From Nocardia beijingensis NBRC 16342 (GTDB lineage Bacteria > Actinomycetota > Actinomycetes > Mycobacteriales > Mycobacteriaceae): DNA of 64,000 bases. The stretch covers positions 124,001 to 188,000 of the forward strand of contig NZ_BDBC01000032.1 of NCBI RefSeq assembly GCF_001612785.1, written 5' to 3'. Numbering within the stretch: the stretch's first letter is position 1; every line of letters starts with the position of its first letter. The notes beneath the pieces were generated by a model. That model saw nothing but the letters and a program-made list of their open reading frames with translations, ran no database searches and had not been told where the DNA came from. Shown in pieces: positions 33,691 to 42,014 of this stretch. The translations under genes and the position numbers were made by a program.

Positions 33691-34121
33691 CGCGGATGGG
33701 TGCCGGGGTGGCGTGAAGTTGTCTGTGCCGGTGCGGATTTGCCGCCGTGGCGGTGGCGGGGAATTTGTGACCGAGGTCCCAGTATCAGGTTGTTAAGCGT
33801 GTCACAGCAATCGGGAGCGCAGGGTTTCGTGCTCGTCGCGGCGGATCTGCGTATGACGAGTTCAACGACGTGCGTGAAATGTTACTCATCGGTTGGGTCA
33901 CACTCGGCTGGTAGGCCGTCGGAGCTGCGGTGATGTGTTCGACATCGATCACGCTTGCCTGCTGTGGCGCAGGTGCTTACGGTGATTTCCGTCGATGGCC
34001 GATGACGCCCGATCGAATTACATCTCATTGATGTGCCGCGATATTCACCGTCCCGGGGCAATTCCACTGTTATTGCTCTGGGCGGCAGCATTATTCCTGC
34101 GGCACCGGCGAAACTGGAGCA
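33691..34121. other. Intergenic region, no recognisable gene
   Basis: About 430 nt of lower GC content than its flanks. Short frames occur, but none has a good start and a family resemblance. It may carry regulatory sequence of the next gene. Confidence 0.45.
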
Positions 34122-35045
34122 ATGGTACAACCAACCCCTTGGCAGGTAAGCGAAGCGCGAGACCGTCGGAGCCGTGGCTCCGGAGGCGCCGGACGCGGGG
34201 CGAGGCCACCACGGGGTGTGGATTGGGGCTTCTTGTTCGCCGCGGTCGTGAGCGCGGTCGGCTTCGCCTTGTTGTTCCAGCCGTGGCTTTCGGCGTCGGG
34301 CGCGGGAGGTGAGGCCCGCTCCGATGCGTTCGGCCGGGTCACCGGCGTCACCAACGGTTTCGACGAGTGGTCGGTGTCGAAGTTCCGTGATGTGAACATC
34401 AGCGGCGCGTGGGGTCTGCTGGCCGCGGCGGCGATGCTCGTCACCGTGTTCGCCGCGCTGGCGCAGATCCGGTTGCGCACCCGCGCGCTCGCCGTGCTGG
34501 TGATCGGCTCCAGCGTGACCGCGGCGGTGGTGGTGCTGATCGCCCTGATGTATCTGGATGCCAGGGGGCCGGAATTGCGGATACTGATCGATCCGGGTGA
34601 AGGTCTGGGCGCGGGATTGGTGCACCGGTTTCTCGGCGAATTCGGCGGTGCTTCCGGTCCGGGTGAGCGGCGCATGGCCAGCGCTGGACTGACCGAGATG
34701 GCGTTGCTCGCCGGGGTGCTGAGCTGCGCGGCCGCGGTGGCCGCGATCGCGCAGGGCACTCGGCGCTACGGCTTGAGCCCGATGCGAGCCCTGACTTGGC
34801 TGGTGACGCCGCTGCCCGCCGAGCCCGCGCGGGATGCCGAGGCCGTGCGGCCCGCGGCCGTCACCACGGCGCCGCGTCCGGTGGCGCAGCCCGCGCCGGA
34901 CGCCGCCGAGCGGTTGCTGTGGGACGAACTGGTCTTCGACGACGACTTGGTCGCCAATGTCACGTGGGTGCGGAATACCAATCCCCCGCGACGCGAGTCC
35001 GCCGGGCATCGGTCGGAGACCTCGACGCCGGTCCTCACGCGCTAG
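34122..35045 (+). CDS. Four-helix membrane protein of unknown function
   Basis: A 307-residue membrane protein. After a basic, Gly/Arg-rich N-terminus, hydrophobic helices are seen at about 34-54, 94-116, 123-143 and 192-212. The loop between helices 1 and 2 (about 40 residues) is polar and probably outside. The C-terminal 80 residues are cytoplasmic and Pro/Ala-rich. CTGGAG lies just upstream of the ATG. It converges with the VOC gene, overlapping by 11 nt at the stops. I recognise no family beyond its being typical of Nocardia-like genomes. Confidence 0.7.
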   Translation: MVQPTPWQVSEARDRRSRGSGGAGRGARPPRGVDWGFLFAAVVSAVGFALLFQPWLSASGAGGEARSDAFGRVTGVTNGFDEWSVSKFRDVNISGAWGLLAAAAMLVTVFAALAQIRLRTRALAVLVIGSSVTAAVVVLIALMYLDARGPELRILIDPGEGLGAGLVHRFLGEFGGASGPGERRMASAGLTEMALLAGVLSCAAAVAAIAQGTRRYGLSPMRALTWLVTPLPAEPARDAEAVRPAAVTTAPRPVAQPAPDAAERLLWDELVFDDDLVANVTWVRNTNPPRRESAGHRSETSTPVLTR

Positions 35046-35436
35046 CGGCGGACGGCCGGTCCGGTCCCAGGACGAGCGCTCGCGTCTCGGGCGACCACTG
35101 CACGTATTCCAGTTGGGCGCCGTCGGCGTGGCGGACGTATACGAACGTGCCGGTGGCGCTGGTGAACGGCCCACCGATCAGCTCCGCCCCGTGTTCGGTC
35201 ACCGTTCGCAGCAGGGTGTCGAGGTCGTCGACGATCACCGGGCCTACCGTGCCGCGGTACCGCTCGACGTCGTCGGGATCGCCCGCGATGAGCAGGAAGT
35301 CGCCGACGGCGGCGAGTTCGGCGCGTTCGAAGCCGAAACGGAGGTCGGCCTTGGCGCCGGCCAGCCGTTCGTAGATCGGCAGCGCGGTGTCGAGGTCGGA
35401 GACGAGGACTCTGGCATAGGTTTTCAGGATGCGCAC
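35035..35436 (-). CDS. VOC family (glyoxalase-fold) protein
   Basis: A 133-residue single-domain VOC protein of two beta-alpha-beta3 modules (RILKTYARVLVSDLDTALPIYE and the second near VIVDDLDTLL). Such proteins act as glyoxalases, dioxygenases or resistance proteins. The metal or ligand residues are not clear: the expected C-terminal Glu is in DGAQLEYVQW. The leaderless GTG at 35436 follows TAGCGT by 7 nt. It is divergent from the HxlR regulator, which probably controls it. Confidence 0.82.
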   Translation of the reverse strand: MRILKTYARVLVSDLDTALPIYERLAGAKADLRFGFERAELAAVGDFLLIAGDPDDVERYRGTVGPVIVDDLDTLLRTVTEHGAELIGGPFTSATGTFVYVRHADGAQLEYVQWSPETRALVLGPDRPSAASA

Positions 35437-35443
35437 ATCTGCG

Positions 35444-35489
35444 ACGCTAGGTGGGGATCGGCGTGACCGGCAGTACGCACTTGAAAGTG
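35444..35489. promoter_or_regulatory. Divergent promoter with HxlR-type palindrome
   Basis: The VOC gene's -10 (TAGCGT on the minus strand, 35444-35449) and the short palindrome CACTT-ga-AAGTG (35478-35489) share about 50 nt between the divergent genes. HxlR proteins bind such sites as dimers. Confidence 0.5.
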
Positions 35490-35490
35490 A

Positions 35491-35829
35491 GTGGTCAGGG
35501 TGAGCGAGACCGAGGAGCAGCAGGCCAGGGCGGTCGCCCTGCGTGTCTTCGCGGCGCTGTCGACGAAGTGGGCGTTGCGGGTGCTCGAGCAGATCGGTGA
35601 CGGGGAACGCCGTTTCGGCGAGTTGCATCGGTCGATGGATGGCATCAGCTACAAGATGCTGGCCGAGACCTTGCGTGCGCTGGAACGTGAGGGCTTGGTC
35701 GCGCGCCGCGATCATCGGACGGCCAATCCGCGGGTGGAGTATTCCCTGACCGCGGCTGGAGGCGAGTTGCTGCGGCTGGTGCACGGTATGTGCGCGTGGT
35801 CGCGCGCCCATCTCGCGGAGCTGATGTGA
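35491..35829 (+). CDS. HxlR family winged-helix regulator
   Basis: A 112-residue (or 109 from the GTG at 35500) HxlR-type regulator. The winged helix-turn-helix runs over WALRVLEQIGDGERRFGEL to LAETLRALEREGLV, with the wing ARRDHRTANPRVEYSLT. There are no cysteines at the redox position used by HypR/HxlR relatives, so ligand sensing may differ. It is divergent from the VOC gene and likely represses or activates it. Confidence 0.87.
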   Translation: MVRVSETEEQQARAVALRVFAALSTKWALRVLEQIGDGERRFGELHRSMDGISYKMLAETLRALEREGLVARRDHRTANPRVEYSLTAAGGELLRLVHGMCAWSRAHLAELM

Positions 35830-35852
35830 GGGTGGCGGCGCGGCCGCCCGGG

Positions 35853-37151
35853 TCAGTCCGGTAGCGGGGGCAGTTCGAGGTTGTCGCGGAAGGTCGCCCC
35901 GACGTAGTCGGAACCGACGATGCCGCGGCGGCGTAGTTCCGGCAGCAGTCCGTTGACGACGAAGTCGCGGGTGCGTTCGTCGGCGAGCCCGCCGAGGGAG
36001 ATCACGTCGAGCACGCCCGCGTTGTAGCGTTCCTCGATGGCGTCGGCGAGTTGTTCCGGGGTTCCTGCGGCGGCCCAGTGGCCGGTGTCCTTGGCGGCGA
36101 TGATCAGCTCGCGCAGTGTCTTTCCCGACCGTGCGAAGTTGCTGAAGATCTCCACGCGGCCGCGTCTGCGGTGCACGGATGTCACCTCGGGCAGCAGGCT
36201 TTCCGGGAGGGGCTTGTCCAGTGGCAGGCCGGACAGGTCGATGCCGCCGCCGAGCATGTCGGCGAGGGCGGCGCGTCCGGCCTCGAAGTCGGTCGCCTCG
36301 GCTTGTTCGCGCACGAGGCGCTCGGCTTCGGCTTCGGTGGCGCCGTAGGTGGCGTGGAAGGAGCTCATGATCAACGGCAGGCCGTCGGCGCGGCCGAGTT
36401 CGCTCGCGCGGGCGCGGATGCGTTTGGTGTAGGTGACGGCGTCTTCGAGGGTGGGTAGTGAGGTGAACACGACTTCGGCGAACCGTGCGCCCAGTTCGAT
36501 GCCGCCCGCGGATTGCCCGGCCTGGAATTGCACGGGTCTGCGCTGCGGCAGGGGCGGGATGTTCAGCGGCCCGCGGACGGTGAAGTACCGGCCCGCGTGC
36601 TCGATGGGCCGCACGCGGGTGGCGTCCAGGATCGCGCCGCCGTGCCCGTCGGGGGTCAGCGCGCCGGGCTGCCAGCTGTCGAACAGGGCGTTGACCACTT
36701 CGAGGGATTCGGTGGCGCGGGCGTATCGGTCTTCTGGGCTCGGCAGTTCCTGGTCGCCGTAGTTCTCCTCCCCCACCGAGGAGGTCACCGCGTTCCAGGC
36801 CGCGCGGCCGTTGCTGATGTGGTCGAGGGTGCCGAAGAGCCGGGCGAGGTTGTAGGGGTGGTGGAAGGTGGTGGTCACCGTCGCGATGAGCCCGACGTGC
36901 GAGGTGACGGCGCTCAACGCGGACAGGAAGATCAGCGGTTCCTGCGCGCCGATCGCGCCTTGGGCGCCGAAACTGAGCAGGTCGGCGGCGAAAAGGGCGT
37001 CGAACCCGTGTTGTTCGGCGATTTTCGCGACCTCGATCGATGACGCGATCGTGGTGGCGGACGGATCGATGGCCGCCGCGTAGACGCTGACCGCGCCGCT
37101 GACTCCGGTGACCGTCTTCAGGGGCCGTCGTCGCCCACCAGCATTGCCCAT
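35853..37151 (-). CDS. LLM-class flavin-dependent monooxygenase (NtaA/DszA type)
   Basis: A 432-residue flavin monooxygenase of the NtaA/SnaA/DszA group, which uses reduced FMN from a partner reductase to oxidise a substrate. Typical segments are HGFDALFAADLL, FHHPYNLARLFGTLDHIS, GRAAWNAVTSSVGEENYG and QAGQSAGGIELGARFAE. The leaderless start at 37151 is supported by TAGCGT 7 nt upstream. Substrates of the family include chelators, sulfur heterocycles and alkanesulfonates; none is indicated here. No flavin reductase is adjacent. Confidence 0.87.
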   Translation of the reverse strand: MGNAGGRRRPLKTVTGVSGAVSVYAAAIDPSATTIASSIEVAKIAEQHGFDALFAADLLSFGAQGAIGAQEPLIFLSALSAVTSHVGLIATVTTTFHHPYNLARLFGTLDHISNGRAAWNAVTSSVGEENYGDQELPSPEDRYARATESLEVVNALFDSWQPGALTPDGHGGAILDATRVRPIEHAGRYFTVRGPLNIPPLPQRRPVQFQAGQSAGGIELGARFAEVVFTSLPTLEDAVTYTKRIRARASELGRADGLPLIMSSFHATYGATEAEAERLVREQAEATDFEAGRAALADMLGGGIDLSGLPLDKPLPESLLPEVTSVHRRRGRVEIFSNFARSGKTLRELIIAAKDTGHWAAAGTPEQLADAIEERYNAGVLDVISLGGLADERTRDFVVNGLLPELRRRGIVGSDYVGATFRDNLELPPLPD

Positions 37152-37158
37152 TGCGGCG

Positions 37159-37164
37159 ACGCTA
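37159..37164 (-). promoter_or_regulatory. Leaderless -10 element
   Basis: TAGCGT on the minus strand lies 7 nt from the ATG at 37151. Confidence 0.5.
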
Positions 37165-37251
37165 CCGGCGCGCACCGCCGCCGTAACGGGTTGCGCTCAG
37201 CGAGATGTTTTCTGCGCGAGTGCTTTTTGGGCGGCGAAGGGCGGGGCGTTT

Positions 37252-37431
37252 CTAGGCGGTTTCCGGACCGTCGGTGTGGTCATCGGCGCTGGTGCGGTCG
37301 GTGCGGGGCAGGCGCGCCACTCCGGTGTCGAGATCGATGTCGAACCGCGGTGTGTGGGTCTGCCCGTCGCTGTCCTCGCTGCCCTCATGGGTCAGCTTCT
37401 TGCCCGGAAACAGCTCCCCGATCACGCCCAT
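37252..37431 (-). CDS. Small conserved-looking hypothetical protein
   Basis: A 59-residue cytoplasmic protein starting GVIGELFPGKKLTHE, very acidic in its second half (DIDLDTGVARLPR). The ATG at 37431 follows TAGGGT by exactly 6 nt, the same leaderless geometry as larger genes here, which supports it as real. I believe short proteins beginning with ...ELFPGK occur in relatives, but this is from memory. Function unknown. Confidence 0.55.
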   Translation of the reverse strand: MGVIGELFPGKKLTHEGSEDSDGQTHTPRFDIDLDTGVARLPRTDRTSADDHTDGPETA

Positions 37432-37437
37432 GCGATC

Positions 37438-37443
37438 ACCCTA
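37438..37443 (-). promoter_or_regulatory. Leaderless -10 element
   Basis: TAGGGT on the minus strand is spaced 6 nt from the ATG at 37431. Confidence 0.45.
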
Positions 37444-37639
37444 CGCGCCGGTGGCGTCCGGTGGCCCGGCGCGCCGCTTCGCCCCGGGCGGTGGTCGGGC
37501 GGCGAGCGGCAGGGCCGGTCGCCACGCGGTAGCCGGTAGCCGGTTCCATTTCGGCACCCGAAAGAGCGGGGCTCGGTTAGCATCATGTTCGCTCCGATCG
37601 GCTGAGGACCGCGGCACGGGGAGCTCTGGGCGACCGACA

Positions 37640-37921
37640 GTGGAATCGAACGACAGATCGGCCAGCCGAATGGAACAAGAAGCCGACCTCGCCCAGGCTC
37701 GGGTCTTCGTGGAGTTGTTGACCCGGCGAGCCCGGACGTTGGCGCGGGATATCGAATCCGCTCACCGCCGCGATCCCGCCGCGCGGCACGAGCTGTTCAG
37801 CGAATTGTGCGTGGTGCGCGGCTATATCGACCGGCTGCATCGCAGATTCCCGGACATCGCGCCGCCACAAGCGCATCGGCAGCTGGCCGCGGTTCCCGGC
37901 GCACAGCGGACGCCGGGTTGA
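37640..37921 (+). CDS. Small helical protein of unknown function
   Basis: A 93-residue charged protein with one predicted long helix pair (QARVFVELLTRRARTLARD, then HELFSELCVVRGYIDRLHRR). The GTG at 37640 has no clear ribosome site. A TAGCAT -10-like element lies at 37578-37583, giving a leader of about 50 nt. The gene converges with the TetR at 37935. No family recognised; the start is uncertain. Confidence 0.45.
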   Translation: MESNDRSASRMEQEADLAQARVFVELLTRRARTLARDIESAHRRDPAARHELFSELCVVRGYIDRLHRRFPDIAPPQAHRQLAAVPGAQRTPG

Positions 37922-37934
37922 AGGGGTACCGGTT

Positions 37935-38573
37935 TCAGTGCCCCGGCGCCGCGGTGATGTGCTCGGGGACGGGCACGGTGAGCATGGCGACGATCATGTC
38001 GACGATCTCCGCCGCGTCCGCGGGATGCGGGGTGCGCACGCCCGCTTCCAGGGTGCGCTCGTAGTCGGCGATCAACGCGAACATGACGGTGGCCATGGTT
38101 TCCAGGCGTTGTCTGCGCAGTCGCCGTGGCAGGCCGGTGAGGGCGGCGTCGAGGCGGGTGGTGATGATGCGGACCGCGGCGCGGTCGGCCCCGGCGAGGC
38201 GGTGCGGGTCCGCGACGACGGGATGGGTGCGCACCACTTCCAGGAACCGGCCCAGATGGGTCACCCGGTCGTGGCCGAGCAATTCGAGGATCGGGGTGGC
38301 GAGCATGGCGACGAGGGTGTGCACGTCGTTGGCGCGGCCGTCGGCTTCGTGGGCGGCGAGCAGTTGCATGCGCCGCTGTTCGAGCCAGTTCATCCGCCGT
38401 TCGACGATGGCCTCGATGAGTCCGGTGCGTGAGTCGAAGTAGTAGTGGACGGCGGAGTTGTTGCGCTGGCCCGCGGCGGCGGCGATGTCGCGCAGCGGCA
38501 CGTCGGCGCCGCGTTGGGCGATCAGGCGTTCGGCGGCGTCGAGCAGGGCGGTGCGCGATTCGTCGCTCGGCAT
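37935..38573 (-). CDS. TetR family transcriptional regulator
   Basis: A 212-residue TetR-type regulator. The DNA-binding helix-turn-helix is around AGQRNNSAVHYYFDSR (residues 34-49). The C-terminal domain is helical. The ATG at 38573 follows TACAGT by 6 nt (leaderless). It is divergent from the truncated SDR/VOC pair and the LLM oxidoreductase beyond, which it probably controls. Confidence 0.88.
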   Translation of the reverse strand: MPSDESRTALLDAAERLIAQRGADVPLRDIAAAAGQRNNSAVHYYFDSRTGLIEAIVERRMNWLEQRRMQLLAAHEADGRANDVHTLVAMLATPILELLGHDRVTHLGRFLEVVRTHPVVADPHRLAGADRAAVRIITTRLDAALTGLPRRLRRQRLETMATVMFALIADYERTLEAGVRTPHPADAAEIVDMIVAMLTVPVPEHITAAPGH

Positions 38574-38579
38574 AGGGTC

Positions 38580-38585
38580 ACTGTA
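38580..38585 (-). promoter_or_regulatory. Leaderless -10 element of the TetR gene
   Basis: TACAGT on the minus strand is 6 nt upstream of the ATG at 38573. Confidence 0.5.
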
Positions 38586-38634
38586 CTGAACACGAGTATT
38601 GACGATGTTAAACACAGATGCTTAATTGAACGGC

Positions 38635-38742
38635 GTGGATGATGTGGCGGTGGTCACCGGCGCCGGGTCCGGTCTCGGCGGCGCGGTGGTCGCCGCCCGC
38701 CGGGGGTGGCGCGGGCCGATCGGGCTCGGGGGCCGCCGATGA
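38635..38742 (+). pseudogene. Short-chain dehydrogenase remnant (N-terminus only)
   Basis: A 35-codon frame from GTG 38635 reads DDVAVVTGAGSGLGGAVVAA, the complete N-terminal cofactor motif (TGxxxGxG) of an SDR. It then goes straight into GWRGPIGLGGRR and a stop. The remaining 220 or so residues are missing, so an internal deletion has joined this start to the next gene. Its TGA overlaps the ATG of the VOC gene, so it may now act as a leader peptide. Confidence 0.6.
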
Positions 38743-39242
38743 TCACCAGCGGTCCGATCTTCCAGCTGTGCTGGGTGGTGGAGGATCTGGCGTCGGCTTG
38801 CGAGGTGTTCACCACCCGGTACGGGGTCGGCGAGTGGTTCACCATCCCGGAGGTCCACTTCGGTTCCGATGCCGCCGAACTGCGCGGCGCACCGGCCGAC
38901 TACACGATCGGTGTGGCGCTCGGCTATGCGGGCGGCCAGCAGGTGGAATTGATCGAGCCGCGCGGCGGGGCGAGCCTGTATGCCGAGCATGTGGACCGTT
39001 GCGGCCCCGGACTGCATCACGCCGCCTGGGTGCCCGATGACTACGACGCCGCGCTGGCCGAAGCCGCCGCGGCGGGTATCGAGATCACCGCGCGCGGCAG
39101 GTTCGACGGCGTCGGGATGGAGTTCGCCTATCTCGACGGCGGGCCGATCGGCTCGCACGTCGAACTGCTGCGGTTGTCCCCCGAGATGAAGGCGCTGTTC
39201 GACCACTTGATTCCGGAAGGCTTCACCAACCCATGGCGGTAG
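38739..39242 (+). CDS. VOC family protein
   Basis: A 167-residue VOC-fold protein. PIFQLCWVVEDLASACEVF starts the first module, and GLHHAAWVPDDYDAALAEA the second. The metal ligands seem intact: a His in the second-module motif (GLHHAAW) and Glu in HVELLRLS. It resembles glyoxalase/HPPD-like proteins found with lipid or steroid degradation genes. The ATG at 38739 overlaps the stop of the SDR remnant, so translation may depend on it. It shares direction with the LLM gene at 39376. Confidence 0.82.
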   Translation: MITSGPIFQLCWVVEDLASACEVFTTRYGVGEWFTIPEVHFGSDAAELRGAPADYTIGVALGYAGGQQVELIEPRGGASLYAEHVDRCGPGLHHAAWVPDDYDAALAEAAAAGIEITARGRFDGVGMEFAYLDGGPIGSHVELLRLSPEMKALFDHLIPEGFTNPWR

Positions 39243-39375
39243 GCGGTGAACGCTACGCCGTCCTCGGCACCGTCGAGGGCGGTTCGGCGGCGCCTGCGCC
39301 GGTTCCCCTCACGTCTCGGCCCTACCGGCGCCGGGACCCGTGCGGCGCGCTCGACGCGCCAGGAAGGCGAGCACC

Positions 39376-40251
39376 ATGCGTTTCACCTACGCGGAGACGA
39401 TGACCGATCCGTCGTACTATCTAACTCTTGCCAAGGCCGCCGAGGAAGCGGGCTACACCTCCATGGCGGTGGCCGACAGCGTGGCGTATCCGAAGGAATC
39501 CGACGCGAAGTACCCCTACACCCCCGACGGCAGCCGGGAATTCCTCGAGGACAAACCGTTCGTCGAGGCGTTCGTGCTCAGCGCGGCGATGGCGGCGGTG
39601 ACCACCACGCTGCGTTTCACGCCGTTCGTGCTGAAGCTGCCGATCCGGCCGCCGGTGCTGGTGGCCAAGCAGGCCGCGTCGGTGGCCGCGCTCAGCGGCA
39701 ACCGGTTCGGGCTCGGTGTCGGCATCAGCCCGTGGCCGGACGACTTCGAGATCATGGGCGTGCCGTTCGACAAGCGCGGCGCGCGGATGGACGAGTGCAT
39801 CGACATCGTGCGCGGGCTCTCGGCCGGTGGGTACTTCGAATACCACGGGCAGTTCTACGACATCCCGCCGATCAAGATCAGCCCGGTGCCGACCGAGCCG
39901 GTGCCGATCCTCGTCGGCGGGCACAGCAGGCCCGCGTTGCGCCGGGCCGCGCAGCGCGGCGACGGGTGGATGCACGCCGGTGGCGACGGCGCCGAACTGG
40001 ACCGGCTGCTGGGCGAATTGGACGCGTTGCGCGCGGAGTACGGCACCCGCGAGGACTTCGAGGTGCACGTCATCTCGCTGGACGGATTCACCGTCGACGG
40101 GATCAAACGCCTCGAGGACAAAGGGGTCACCGATGTGATCGTCGGGTTCCGGCTGCCGTACACCACCGAGCAGGACACCGAGCCGTTGGAGACCAAGATC
40201 GCCAACCTGTCCCGCTTCGCGGAGAAGGTCATCGCGAGGGTCAACGGGTGA
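39376..40251 (+). CDS. LLM-class oxidoreductase (F420-type, TIGR03619-like)
   Basis: A 291-residue luciferase-like monooxygenase/reductase barrel. FTYAETMTDPSYYLTLAKAA opens it (quoted in part: MTDPSYYLTLA). RFGLGVGISPWPDDFEIMG, FDKRGARMDECIDIVR and PILVGGHSRPALRRAA are diagnostic of the subgroup that uses coenzyme F420. AGGAAGG lies 8 nt upstream of the ATG at 39376. With the preceding VOC gene it may degrade a lipid-like compound under the TetR at 37935. Its end converges with the fructosamine-kinase gene, overlapping 11 nt. Confidence 0.86.
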   Translation: MRFTYAETMTDPSYYLTLAKAAEEAGYTSMAVADSVAYPKESDAKYPYTPDGSREFLEDKPFVEAFVLSAAMAAVTTTLRFTPFVLKLPIRPPVLVAKQAASVAALSGNRFGLGVGISPWPDDFEIMGVPFDKRGARMDECIDIVRGLSAGGYFEYHGQFYDIPPIKISPVPTEPVPILVGGHSRPALRRAAQRGDGWMHAGGDGAELDRLLGELDALRAEYGTREDFEVHVISLDGFTVDGIKRLEDKGVTDVIVGFRLPYTTEQDTEPLETKIANLSRFAEKVIARVNG

Positions 40252-41092
40252 GGCCGAGCGCGGCGAGGGTCCGCGCTCGGTAGGTCGCGCCGAACAGCGC
40301 GACGTGCACCAGCAGTGGATGCAGCTGGTGCAGCGGCGTGCGGGTGCGCCATCCGTCGGCGAGCGAATGGGTTTCCTGGTAGGCGGCGCGGATGCGGTCC
40401 AGGTGCGGTGCGCCGAAGAGGGCGAGCATGGCCAGATCGGTCTCGCGGTGGCCCGCGTGCGCGGCGGGGTCGACGAGCATCGCCCGCTCGCGCGTCCAGA
40501 CGATATTGCCCGACCACAGGTCGCCGTGGATGGGGGCCGGTGGTTCGGCGGGGCCTGCCAGCTCATCGATGCGATCGATGACGCGCTCGACCAGGCGGAT
40601 GCCGTCCGCGCCGAGCGAGTCGGCCCCCCGAGCGAGGTAGGGCGCGAGACGCTGCTCGGCGTACCAGCGCGACCACGGTCCGTCGGCCGGGGTGTTGGGC
40701 AGCGGCAGGCGTGCGATCCAGCCCTCCCACGGCGCGCCGAACGACTCGGCGCCGGCGGCGTGCAGCGCGGCCAGGTCACGGCCGAAGCGCTCGGCGGCCG
40801 CGGGACTGGGACCGGTCTCCTCGAGCCAGGGCAGCACCAGCGTGCGGTCGTCGGCGGCCACGACCTCCGGCAGCAGGGCCTGGGCCGGGCCGGGCGCGGC
40901 GGCACGCAGCCAGGACAGGCCCGCCGCCTCGGCCACGAAGACGGGCGCCGGATCGGCCGAGGCTTTCACGAAAAACGTTCGGCCGTCGGCGGTTTCGGCG
41001 CGGTGCAGGGTCCACGCGTGGCTGGCTCCGAGATCGGTCACGGCGCGCACGGGCGCCGCGAGCAGCGCGGACAGCTGGGCCGCGCTGCTCAC
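40241..41092 (-). CDS. Fructosamine kinase family protein
   Basis: A 283-residue protein-kinase-fold enzyme of the fructosamine-3-kinase (deglycation) family. The ATP-site Lys is in FFVKASADPAP. The catalytic loop HGDLWSGNIVW and the metal-site LVDPAAHAGHRETDLAML are both intact. It phosphorylates sugar adducts on amines so that they fall apart. The GTG start at 41092 overlaps the stop of the upstream XRE gene by 4 nt (GTGA), so the pair is translationally coupled. Confidence 0.9.
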   Translation of the reverse strand: MSSAAQLSALLAAPVRAVTDLGASHAWTLHRAETADGRTFFVKASADPAPVFVAEAAGLSWLRAAAPGPAQALLPEVVAADDRTLVLPWLEETGPSPAAAERFGRDLAALHAAGAESFGAPWEGWIARLPLPNTPADGPWSRWYAEQRLAPYLARGADSLGADGIRLVERVIDRIDELAGPAEPPAPIHGDLWSGNIVWTRERAMLVDPAAHAGHRETDLAMLALFGAPHLDRIRAAYQETHSLADGWRTRTPLHQLHPLLVHVALFGATYRARTLAALGLTR

Positions 41093-41868
41093 CTGGCGCC
41101 CGCGGTGAGCCGTTTCATGGTGTCCTCGTCGGCGGGGAAGAACGACTCGATGGCCAGTTCGGCGACGGTGACGTTCATCGGGGTGCCGAACACCGTGGTG
41201 ACGCTGAGCAACGACAACTCGGCGCCGTCGTGGTCGATCCGCAGCGGGACCACCGCCTGGTCGGGTTCGGGGACGGACAGTTCCACTTCGCCGCCGGGGT
41301 AGGACCGCAGTTCCTCGAGCAGGTCGGCCAGGTCCCTGGAGCCGGTGACCTCCGCCTGACGGGACAGGCGGGCGAAGATGTGGCCGCGCCACTCGGGCAG
41401 GTTGCGGATGCGGCCTGCCATGCCGTCGGGGTGCAGGCTCAGCCGCAGCGCGTTCACCGGCGGTTTCGTCAGGGCCGGATCGACTCCCGCGATGAGCACG
41501 GCCACGCCGCTGTTGGCGTCGATCATCGTCCAGTTCTGGTCGATGGCCAGCGCAGGGTAAGGCGCGTGACCGGCGAGGATCTGGCGCATGGCGCCGCGCA
41601 CGGCGTCCATGGCCGGGGTGTCCAGACCGGGTTGCGCGTAGGCGGGCGCGTAGCCCGCCGCGAGCAGGACGCGGTTGCGTTCGCGCAACGGGATCTCCAG
41701 GTGTTCGGACAGGTGCACGATCATGGTGCGGCTCGGGGTGGCGCGCCCGGTTTCGATGAAGCTCAGATGCCGCGCCGAGGTGTCGGCCCGTCCGGCCAGC
41801 TCCAGCTGGCTCAGCCTGCGTTCCAAGCGCCAATGTCGCAGCAGGTCACCTGCCGTTGGGGTAGTCAC
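41089..41868 (-). CDS. XRE family regulator with MmyB-like ligand domain
   Basis: A 259-residue regulator. Residues 10-65 are a Cro/CI-type helix-turn-helix (LSQLELAGRADTSARHLSF). The rest matches the MmyB-like ligand-binding domain (NWTMIDANSGVAVL, LRLSLHPDGMAGRIRNL), a PAS-like fold proposed to bind fatty acids. The leaderless GTG at 41868 follows TAGGAT by 6 nt. It is the first gene of a two-gene unit with fructosamine kinase. Confidence 0.9.
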   Translation of the reverse strand: MTTPTAGDLLRHWRLERRLSQLELAGRADTSARHLSFIETGRATPSRTMIVHLSEHLEIPLRERNRVLLAAGYAPAYAQPGLDTPAMDAVRGAMRQILAGHAPYPALAIDQNWTMIDANSGVAVLIAGVDPALTKPPVNALRLSLHPDGMAGRIRNLPEWRGHIFARLSRQAEVTGSRDLADLLEELRSYPGGEVELSVPEPDQAVVPLRIDHDGAELSLLSVTTVFGTPMNVTVAELAIESFFPADEDTMKRLTAGAR

Positions 41869-41874
41869 GACCCG

Positions 41875-41880
41875 ATCCTA
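41875..41880 (-). promoter_or_regulatory. Leaderless -10 element of the XRE gene
   Basis: TAGGAT on the minus strand is spaced 6 nt from the GTG at 41868. Both genes of the unit would use it. Confidence 0.5.
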
Positions 41881-42014
41881 CGAACGGCCGACCGGGGCGG
41901 CCATTACCTCTCGGGTAATGGCCGCTGATACTTGCGAACCTCCACCGCCGCGCCGGGTCGTCGCCCTCCTGCGGGGTCCCGGCCCGAGCTGCTCCGGCCC
42001 TGTCTCGGGTGCGG

